Assembly (NCBI GenBank): GCA_964392615.1
Contig: CAYMRB010000567.1
Location: 1-5,435, forward strand
Source: CAYMRB01 sp964392615
Lineage (GTDB): Bacteria; Planctomycetota; UBA8108
Reading direction: 5' to 3'
Length of the DNA: 5,435 bases
This document shows positions 1 through 5,435 of the stretch, one piece after another (position 1 is the first letter of the stretch; the number at the start of each line of letters is the position of its first letter). A program made the position numbers and the translations under genes. The notes beneath the pieces are model-generated. The model did no database searches. It saw only the letters and a program-made list of their open reading frames with translations, and was not told where the DNA came from.

Positions 1-160
1 TGCCCACTGCAGTTTCGACCCTGAGAGCCGACGCGTCCTGCACCGACGCTGCGAGACGCCCGTGGCTCCTCGACTGGCACTCCGACCACTTCACATCGTA
101 CTGCCGACGGGAGCTCGATCCAAGCCCTGGGACGCCTCGTCGTGCGAGTCGATCACAGCG
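1..160. other. Stretch downstream of the kinase with no supportable gene
   Basis: Short open frames cross this stretch on the plus strand and run on into the kinase gene in antisense, but none shows a recognisable motif or a start with a Shine-Dalgarno. A four-pair CTCG/CGAG hairpin (136-148) lies just past the kinase stop; it lacks a T-run and is too weak to call a terminator. Confidence 0.4.
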
Positions 161-3100
161 CTATCTGTCCTGGCCGGTCGGAGTCGCCGCCGGGTGCATT
201 CGACGGTAGACGTCGTAGGCGTTTCTCAGCGCCGCTGACGAGATCGCTTCGGGAGACTCCGCGTCGGGACTCCCCTCATCAGGCCATTCGACACGAACGG
301 TTTCCGCGCCGGTTGTCGTCCGCGCGTCGCGCGAGGGCGGGCTCCAGTCGATGCCGAGGCTGGACAGGTGCTCGCGAATCAACGGCAGGCCCCACCGCTC
401 CACATGGCTCGACCTTCTCACCCAGAGAGCCCCGGCACCGTCGAACCAGATCTCCTCGATCGTCTCGGAATACGGACCGCGTACCCGCGCCAATACAACG
501 CCGCTTCCGGGCTCGATCAGTTCGACCGTGCGGGGATCGGGCGCCAAGGCGAGGATGCCACCGCCGCGATCGAAGCCGAGATACCCCGCGGATCCCGGAT
601 GCTCGCGACGTCTCCTCCAAAGCTCCTTCCAATCGCCAGTGCTCCACACACCGTAGTAGGTCTGGGTGTTGAGCGCCAGGTACCGCGACGTCGAGTCGAA
701 GGCGACGCGTGCGTAGCCCGACGCGATCGTGGCGAGCCGCTTGCCGCTGCCGAGCTCCCAGACCTCGACGTTCTTTCCGCGCCACGTCCCCGTCGCCAGC
801 CATCGCGCGCCGGGGCTGATGGCCATCGAATCGAGGCCCGGATGTTCGACGAGCCCCAGGACCCTCTCTGGCCGCGTGTTGCTGACGACGAGGCCGAAGT
901 GGCGGCCGATGATCGCGCCGCAAGCCAGGCCGTCCGGACTCGGATCGATCGTGCGGAGGCGTTTCATGCTGAAGAGACACCGAGGCGGGCTGACGGTCAG
1001 AACCGATTGCCCGTCTTCGATCGAGGTCTCGAGCGGGTAGATCACGAGGCGGCCTCGGACGTCTCCCAGCAAGGCGTCGCCCCGCGACGAAATGCGCAGG
1101 TCGCGGAGCGCTGTCGGAGACGACGTCACGAGTTGGCCGTCGCGGGCGTCGAAGAACTGGATCTCTCCGTCGGCGACGCGCAGCAGGAGGCGCCCGTCCG
1201 CCGTCGTGTCGCCATGCTCCGTGTCCGGGAACGTCACGAGCTCGCGACCGGTGACGACACTCCAGCTGTAGACCGTGAAGGGCCCCTCGCCGACAACGCC
1301 GGCGAGCCGACGACCGTCGGTGTGGAAGAGGATGTCGTTCGACGACACGCCGTAACGGCGCAGGATCTCCCTTCCGGTCTCCGCATCCCAGAGCCGCAAC
1401 GTGTCGTCCCAGCCGCTCGAGGCGATGACGGTGCTCCCCGGTTGGAACGCGATCGAGGCGACGGTGCCGTCGTGCCCTTCAAGGGTCCGCTCGAGCCGCT
1501 CCCGACGGACGTCCCACAGGAAGATCTTCTTGAACGAGGCCGCGGCGAGGAGTCGGCCGCCCGGCTGCCAGGCCAGATCGCGGACCGGCTCCGGGAATTG
1601 CACGACGGTGGAGCGGGGCCGTTCGCGGTCGTCCTCTTCAAGGTCGATCAGTTCGACCGTGCGATCGCCGAAGGACACGGCGAGTCGCAACCCCGAGGGA
1701 GCGAAACGCAGCGTGTCGGGCTCGCTCTTCACCGACAAGACGAGATCGGATTCTGTCAGAGACGCCAACTCGAAGAGCCAAACGGTGCCGGTACTCGCCG
1801 CGGCGAAACGGTCGATCGCAGCACTGAAGTCCGCTGCCGCGCGAAACAAGCCGAGACTTGCCCGCGTCTCGAGAACGACCTTCCGTTCCGAGACGTCGAG
1901 AACTCGAAGCGACCCGGTCTGACCGGCCACGGCGAGGAAACGACCCCGCGGTGAAAACCGCAGGAACTTCGCGGCCTGCCCCGGTTCGAACACGCGGATA
2001 ACGGTCGGCGCTCCGACGAGCTCGGAGCCTTCGATCGATCGAAGCGCCACGTTGCCGTCTCGATCGGCACTGGCGACCCGGTCGAGGTTTCGAGCGAACG
2101 CGACGTCGGTGACGTCCGCGAAGTCGATCCGTCCGTCGGGCTGCGTGCTGGCGAGGGCCAGCGCGCTGATCGCTTCGTCGCGAAGCGCGGCCGACGGGCG
2201 GATCCTGGCCGCACTGCGAATCGCGCCGATTGCGCGTGTGCGGCCTTCGGGGTCGTCGCTGCGCTGGTACGCACGCGCCTGAGCCACGTATGACTCCCGC
2301 AGGCGGGCGCGCGACCGCTCGTACGCTCGGCCGAGAAGAGCGAGGGCGATCGTCACCGCAGCGACGAGGCAGCACAGGAGGACGAGAGCCGCCGTCGGGG
2401 CCGGATTGCGCCGGCACCAGCGCCAGGCTCGCTCGACGCTCGTGACTCGACGTGCGGCGACGGGCTTCCCTTCGAGGTAACGTCGCAACTCGCGCCCGAC
2501 CGCGGCGGCGCTCTCGTAGCGATTCGCGGGGCTCTTCTCGAGACACTTGAGACAGACGGACTCGAGATCTCGCGGGACGCGCGAATCGATCGTGCTCGGC
2601 GCCACGGGATCCTCGCTGACGACCCGACGCAACGTGTCGAACGAGTCCGCCGCCTCCAGCGGCGCTCTTCCCGTCAGCAGCTCGTAGAGCACCGCGCCCA
2701 GACTGTAGACGTCGGAGCGAGCCCCGACCGGTCCGAGCTGCGGGGAGACTTGCTCGGGAGCCATGTAGCTCGCCGTTCCGAGGATGGCGCCGGTCTGGGT
2801 CAAGTCGCTCTCTGTCCCGAGCCGCTTGACGAGCCCGAAGTCGCCGAGACGCGGCACGTCTCGCTCATCGAAGAAGACGTTGGCGGGCTTGAGATCGCGG
2901 TGAACGATTCCCTGCCGGTGCGCATGCTCGAGTGCGACTGCGAGGGTCTCGACGAGCTGCGCCGTTTCCCGCGGCCTGCCGGCATAACGGCCTACGCGCT
3001 CGGCAAGGTTGCCGCCGGGCATCCACCGCATCGCCAGGTAGTGCTCGCCTCGGGATTGTCCGACTTCGTAGACCGGCACGATGTTCGGGTGGTCCAAGCC

Positions 3101-3547
3101 CGCGGCAGTTTCGGCTTCCAGACGAAAGCGCTGCACGTCGTCGGAGGAGGCGAACTGCCCCGAGCGGATCACCTTGACGGCGACCGTCCGTCCGAGGTCG
3201 GCCTGCCTGGCACGGTAGACGACTCCCATCCCGCCGCGCCCGATCTCGTCGAGAAGCTCGTACCTGCCGAGTCGCCGCCAGGGTTCGGCGTCGGAGGACT
3301 GCTCGGGTTCCGTCCGTGTCGAGGCGACGCCTCCCGGCGAAGGCAGCCGTCGAGCGGCGTCGCCGAACTCGTCCATCGCACAAAAGAACTCCTCGAGCTC
3401 GGCGCGCAACTGCGGGTGCCGCGCCATGACTTCCTCTGGAGTCACGCGCTCGCCGCGATCGGACGCGTCGCAATACTCGGCGACGACCTCGTCGACGCGA
3501 CGTTCCTTCGCTTCGCTCGCGTCCCGGTTCTTCCCGTCCGATGACAC
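161..3547 (-). CDS. Membrane-anchored Ser/Thr protein kinase with C-terminal WD40 repeats (planctomycete type)
   Basis: The product is a 1128-residue Hanks-type Ser/Thr kinase. Residues 15-60 form the short helical N-terminal module often seen before planctomycete kinases. The catalytic domain (about 96-360) looks intact: glycine loop GRGGMG 103-108, VAVK lysine K125, alpha-C glutamate E144, HRDLKPAN 216-223 with catalytic D218, DFG 236-238, activation-loop threonines followed by APE 263-265, and RSDVYSLG near 277-284. A single membrane helix spans about 385-406 and is preceded by an Arg-rich stretch, which suggests the kinase is inside and the rest outside. A linker (about 418-465) containing AARIRPSAALRDEAI matches a family-typical segment. 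About fourteen WD40-like units follow (476-1055); the clearest is GHDGTV...LRLWD at 691-721. An LGIDW motif (1064-1068) and a 60-residue tail close the protein. The GTG start at 3547 is chosen for its GGAG seven nt upstream and its position 4 nt after the sigma gene. Kinase identity is certain; ligand and substrates are not visible. Confidence 0.96.
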   Translation of the reverse strand: MSSDGKNRDASEAKERRVDEVVAEYCDASDRGERVTPEEVMARHPQLRAELEEFFCAMDEFGDAARRLPSPGGVASTRTEPEQSSDAEPWRRLGRYELLDEIGRGGMGVVYRARQADLGRTVAVKVIRSGQFASSDDVQRFRLEAETAAGLDHPNIVPVYEVGQSRGEHYLAMRWMPGGNLAERVGRYAGRPRETAQLVETLAVALEHAHRQGIVHRDLKPANVFFDERDVPRLGDFGLVKRLGTESDLTQTGAILGTASYMAPEQVSPQLGPVGARSDVYSLGAVLYELLTGRAPLEAADSFDTLRRVVSEDPVAPSTIDSRVPRDLESVCLKCLEKSPANRYESAAAVGRELRRYLEGKPVAARRVTSVERAWRWCRRNPAPTAALVLLCCLVAAVTIALALLGRAYERSRARLRESYVAQARAYQRSDDPEGRTRAIGAIRSAARIRPSAALRDEAISALALASTQPDGRIDFADVTDVAFARNLDRVASADRDGNVALRSIEGSELVGAPTVIRVFEPGQAAKFLRFSPRGRFLAVAGQTGSLRVLDVSERKVVLETRASLGLFRAAADFSAAIDRFAAASTGTVWLFELASLTESDLVLSVKSEPDTLRFAPSGLRLAVSFGDRTVELIDLEEDDRERPRSTVVQFPEPVRDLAWQPGGRLLAAASFKKIFLWDVRRERLERTLEGHDGTVASIAFQPGSTVIASSGWDDTLRLWDAETGREILRRYGVSSNDILFHTDGRRLAGVVGEGPFTVYSWSVVTGRELVTFPDTEHGDTTADGRLLLRVADGEIQFFDARDGQLVTSSPTALRDLRISSRGDALLGDVRGRLVIYPLETSIEDGQSVLTVSPPRCLFSMKRLRTIDPSPDGLACGAIIGRHFGLVVSNTRPERVLGLVEHPGLDSMAISPGARWLATGTWRGKNVEVWELGSGKRLATIASGYARVAFDSTSRYLALNTQTYYGVWSTGDWKELWRRRREHPGSAGYLGFDRGGGILALAPDPRTVELIEPGSGVVLARVRGPYSETIEEIWFDGAGALWVRRSSHVERWGLPLIREHLSSLGIDWSPPSRDARTTTGAETVRVEWPDEGSPDAESPEAISSAALRNAYDVYRRMHPAATPTGQDR

Positions 3548-3551
3548 GAGG

Positions 3552-4097
3552 CTACTCCAGCGCCTCTAATTGCACCTTCAGCGCGACCAGCGCAGTGCGC
3601 AGCAGACGGGCCGCGGCAAACCGGCTGAGCTCCAGACGCTCGCCGATTCGGGTCAGCGGCAGATCGTGCCAATGACGGAGGATCAGCGCCTCGTACTGGT
3701 CCTCCGGCAGGGTCGCCATCGCATCCGCCAGCCGGAGCGCCCGCTCCTGGCGGACAGCGTGACCGCTGGGGGTCGTCTGGTCAGCGGCGAGCCAGTACCC
3801 GAGGAACTGCGACGACTTTTCGAGGTCGGCCTCGATCGACCGTTCGCGCGCGACGTCTCGACGCGCCCGGCGGTGGTCGCGGCCGGCGTTGGCCAAGTTG
3901 TTCGCGAGAATCCGGCGCAGCCAGCCCGCCTCCTCTTCGGGACTGCGCGGCTCGTACTGCGGACGGGCGAGGTGCGCCTCGAGCAGCGTCTGTTGCACGA
4001 TGTCCGACGGATCCACCCGCGCCCGAAGGTCCGGGCCGATCCGCGTGCGGGCGAGGAGCCTCAGGTAGTCGCGGTACTTCTCGAACTCGAAAACCAT
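3552..4097 (-). CDS. ECF-type RNA polymerase sigma factor, planctomycete subfamily
   Basis: This 181-residue protein should direct RNA polymerase to a dedicated promoter set. Region 2 covers about residues 4-90: YRDYLRLLARTRI, then the region 2.2 core-binding helix DPSDIVQQTLLEAHL (29-43), then region 2.3-2.4 WLRRILANNLANAGRDHRRARRDVARE (59-85). The inter-domain linker holds WLAADQTTPS (102-111), a feature I associate with planctomycete ECF factors. Region 4 (about 120-175) begins with LPEDQYEALILRHW and ends in a helix-turn-helix, TRIGERLELSRFAAARLLRTAL. Length is normal for an ECF factor, with no extra C-terminal domain. The ATG at 4097 is preferred because homology begins at once; a GGAG (4111-4114) lies 13 nt upstream, which is rather far, so initiation may be weak. 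The same frame stays open far upstream, but that part is antisense to the divergent gene and is not sigma-like. The kinase gene follows after 4 nt. No anti-sigma gene is visible here. Confidence 0.95.
   Translation of the reverse strand: MVFEFEKYRDYLRLLARTRIGPDLRARVDPSDIVQQTLLEAHLARPQYEPRSPEEEAGWLRRILANNLANAGRDHRRARRDVARERSIEADLEKSSQFLGYWLAADQTTPSGHAVRQERALRLADAMATLPEDQYEALILRHWHDLPLTRIGERLELSRFAAARLLRTALVALKVQLEALE
3555..3558 (-). promoter_or_regulatory. Shine-Dalgarno for the kinase, inside the sigma gene end
   Basis: On the minus strand GGAG ends seven nt before the GTG at 3547. It overlaps the final codons of the sigma gene, just before its TAG stop. This supports the GTG start and suggests that ribosomes finishing the sigma factor re-initiate on the kinase (translational coupling). 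Confidence 0.7.
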
Positions 4098-4312
4098 CGT
4101 TCGACGAAGGCTCCAGGATCGGCAATACCGGCCACGAGGGAGCCGCAAGGGCCCGAAGGTCTGTCGCGCGCTCAGTCGGCCTACGCCCGGCGCGCCAGAA
4201 CTCCCACTTCCCCACCTTCCGCCTGGCTGTCGTGAATGTCCACGCCCTTTTTGCCGCTCTTCGGTCGTCGTTCTGCGCCGTCGCGGGGCAGAACGTGGAT
4301 GGTCCGAGCACA

Positions 4313-4328
4313 CGATTCTCCGATTCTC
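4313..4328. repeat. Perfect tandem octamer, CGATTCTC x 2
   Basis: Two identical 8-nt units stand head to tail with no spacer, 75 nt before the ATG at 4404 and about 215 nt before the sigma start. On the minus strand they read GAGAATCG twice. The location suits a binding site or promoter element for the divergent gene. The 8-nt period is shorter than a helical turn, so slippage is an alternative origin. Confidence 0.5.
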
Positions 4329-4393
4329 GCGCTCGCTCATCGCCGGGACGGTGCTCCTTCGTGTGGGCGACGAAACCCGCCCGTTCGTCTCAC

Positions 4394-4397
4394 GGAG
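4394..4397 (+). promoter_or_regulatory. Shine-Dalgarno deciding the start of the secreted-protein gene
   Basis: GGAG lies six nt before the ATG at 4404. An in-frame ATG at 4299 would add 35 residues but has no comparable site before it and would bury the signal peptide, so 4404 is the better start. Confidence 0.7.
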
Positions 4398-4403
4398 AAG
4401 CCC

Positions 4404-5435
4404 ATGAAGCAGTCCCACATCCACCACCGCAGGCTGCCGCTCGCGGCGGTTATCGCGTCGATCGTCATCTCTGCCGCCGCCGACCGGCTCCCCGCCGATC
4501 CCCGCTTTCTGCGCGGCGATGCGAACGGCGATGGCGTCGTCGACATCAGCGACACGGTCGATCTCCTCGGCTGTCTGTTTCAAGGCGAGCCGAGTGCCGG
4601 AAGCTGCGACGACGCAGCCGATGCGAACGACTCGGGCGACGTCGACGTTTCTGATCCGATCCGCGTGCTCCTGTACCTGTTCGCGGACACCGGCTCGCTC
4701 CCCGAGCCTTTCTTCGACTGCGGCGTCGATCCGAGCCCCGACGAGCTGAGCTGCGAGCTCTACTCCAATTGCCCGCCGGCCACACCGCGCCTGATTTCGG
4801 CTACGCCCGCGATGGCTTCGCTCCCGCGCCCACTCGGTTCCGACGTCTACCGCGTCCCGATCCGGCTCGAGTTCGAGGATCTGGACGCCGATCTCGAACG
4901 CTTGGAGGTGCATCTCCGCGCGCCTGGAGGCGTATCTCGTCTCGATTGGTTCGACACCCACTCTCTCGGGGCTTCCGGCAGCGCAGGCCACTTCGAATGG
5001 GCGGTCACGTTTGACTCGACACACGCGGAAGGCGACTATCGCTACAGCCTCGTTCTCCTCGATGATCTTGGCAACGCGAGCGACGATGAGCCGGTCGAGA
5101 TCCGGCTCACAGCGCCCGGCCCCCCACCGCCGCTCGGAATCTCGGCTGTCGAGCCCGAGGACGGCGCCCTTCCGCTCGACGAGTTCGAGATCCACGGCAC
5201 CGGTTTCGCCGCCTCGTCGCTCGAGGAGACGACCGTCAGCTTCGGTGGGGTCCGCGCCATCGTCCAGGAGATCCGTCCGAACACCATTCTCGGCCGGATA
5301 CCGATCGACGCGGTCTCTGGCCCCGTGATCGTCTCGAACGCTCTCGGTGTCGTTACAGCCCCGCTCGTCCAGACCATCGCGGGCACGCTCGAGATCTGCG
5401 CGGACGGCGGCTCGGTGCTGGCTCCCTCCTCCTCG
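4404..5435 (+). CDS. Exported protein with paired dockerin-type EF-hand loops and an IPT/TIG domain (3' end outside window)
   Basis: The first 344 residues are present; the frame is still open at the window edge. Residues 1-26 form a signal peptide: basic n-region (KQSHIHHRR), hydrophobic core LPLAAVIASIVISAAA, likely cut after AAA at 26. Two calcium-loop repeats follow. In the first, D39, N41, D43, D47 and D50 fall at loop positions 1, 3, 5, 9 and 12; in the second, D73, N75, S77, D79, D81 and D84 fall at 1, 3, 5, 7, 9 and 12. Each is followed by a helix with an LF pair. Cysteines 57, 68, 106, 117 and 123 frame this module and could form disulfides. Residues 128-237 look like a beta-sandwich (ending YRYSLVLLDDLGN.S) that I cannot assign to a family. 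Residues about 244-320 match IPT/TIG: TGF, VSFGG, and SGPVIVSNALGV. A cell-surface or secreted adhesive/structural role is likely; no catalytic domain is seen in the visible part. Gene and export are well supported; function is unknown. Confidence 0.9.
   Translation, partial: MKQSHIHHRRLPLAAVIASIVISAAADRLPADPRFLRGDANGDGVVDISDTVDLLGCLFQGEPSAGSCDDAADANDSGDVDVSDPIRVLLYLFADTGSLPEPFFDCGVDPSPDELSCELYSNCPPATPRLISATPAMASLPRPLGSDVYRVPIRLEFEDLDADLERLEVHLRAPGGVSRLDWFDTHSLGASGSAGHFEWAVTFDSTHAEGDYRYSLVLLDDLGNASDDEPVEIRLTAPGPPPPLGISAVEPEDGALPLDEFEIHGTGFAASSLEETTVSFGGVRAIVQEIRPNTILGRIPIDAVSGPVIVSNALGVVTAPLVQTIAGTLEICADGGSVLAPSSS

Larger units (their letters stand above)
4098..4403. promoter_or_regulatory. 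Divergent intergenic region between the sigma/kinase operon and the secreted-protein gene
   Basis: These 306 nt separate two divergent start codons and must carry both promoters if both genes are transcribed from here. I see no good -35/-10 pair of the housekeeping type on either strand; TGGACA on the minus strand near 4238 is not followed by a matching -10. Visible structure is a perfect tandem octamer (4313-4328), a C-rich/pyrimidine tract (4201-4223), an 8-nt palindrome GGCGCGCC (4189-4196) and a run of five T (4248-4252). No supportable small gene lies here: the open frames run out of frame into the flanking genes. Confidence 0.5.

Noticed and set aside
1..24. End of a plus-strand gene stopping at TGA 22-24
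   Set aside because: Only seven codons are visible, too few to support a gene; other frames are equally open here.
136..148. Small hairpin just beyond the kinase stop as a terminator
   Set aside because: Four pairs and no following T-run; within chance for GC-rich DNA.
368..1954. Long plus-strand open frame (528 codons) antisense to the kinase WD40 region
   Set aside because: Its codons are the mirror of the kinase codons in GC-rich DNA. The translation is rich in Arg, Glu, Asp and Ala with no domain, and there is no Shine-Dalgarno. The opposite strand has clear kinase and WD40 motifs.
2750..3544. Plus-strand open frame (264 codons) antisense to the kinase catalytic domain
   Set aside because: Antisense shadow of a highly conserved kinase domain; no recognisable motif of its own.
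4231..4252. CGTG/CACG mini-hairpin followed by a run of T on the plus strand, terminator-like
   Set aside because: Only four stem pairs, and no plus-strand gene lies upstream that it could terminate.
4299..4403. Alternative upstream in-frame ATG for the secreted protein
   Set aside because: No good Shine-Dalgarno before 4299, and the added 35 residues would place the signal peptide internally; the ATG at 4404 has GGAG at six nt.
4232..4654. Plus-strand GTG-initiated frame (140 codons) spanning the intergenic region
   Set aside because: It overlaps the secreted-protein gene out of frame, its product is low-complexity Arg/Ser/Pro, and it has no ribosome binding site.
4098..5195. Upstream extension of the sigma frame to a 547-residue protein
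   Set aside because: The extra 366 residues lie antisense to the secreted-protein gene and through the intergenic region, with no sigma or other domain. Sigma homology begins exactly at the ATG at 4097.
1..5435. CRISPR arrays, tRNA or rRNA genes, insertion sequences, attachment sites
   Set aside because: No regularly spaced repeats, no structural RNA signatures, no transposase or integrase motifs and no terminal inverted repeats were seen on either strand.

Overview
The window is GC-rich, densely coding bacterial DNA. It most likely comes from a Planctomycetota chromosome or metagenomic contig. Three family-level signs point there: an ECF sigma factor of the planctomycete type, with its DPSD..QQTLLEAH box and WLAADQ..PS linker; a very long membrane-anchored Ser/Thr kinase with WD40 repeats encoded directly behind it; and a secreted protein opening with the paired F.RGDAN.DG..DISD dockerin-like repeats common in that phylum. 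The assignment rests on recalled family features, not on a database search.

Layout. Positions 1-160 hold no supportable gene. From 161 to 4097 the minus strand carries a two-gene operon: the sigma factor (4097 down to 3552) followed after only 4 nt by the kinase (3547 down to 161). The kinase start is a GTG whose Shine-Dalgarno sequence lies inside the last codons of the sigma gene. A 306-nt divergent intergenic region (4098-4403) contains a perfect tandem octamer and a pyrimidine-rich tract but no convincing promoter consensus. From 4404 to the right edge the plus strand carries the 5' part of a gene for an exported protein: signal peptide, two EF-hand/dockerin-type calcium loops, a beta-rich module and an IPT/TIG domain. 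It is cut off by the window end after 344 codons.

How the parts may work together. The kinase should have its catalytic domain in the cytoplasm, one membrane helix, and about fourteen WD40-like blades on the outer side of the membrane, which would suit an extracytoplasmic sensor. The co-translated sigma factor has no anti-sigma gene next to it here, and its region 2 has a serine where many ECF factors have an acidic residue, so phosphorylation by the neighbouring kinase is a plausible control. The divergent secreted protein is a natural candidate target of this sigma/kinase pair. That functional link is inference from gene order only.
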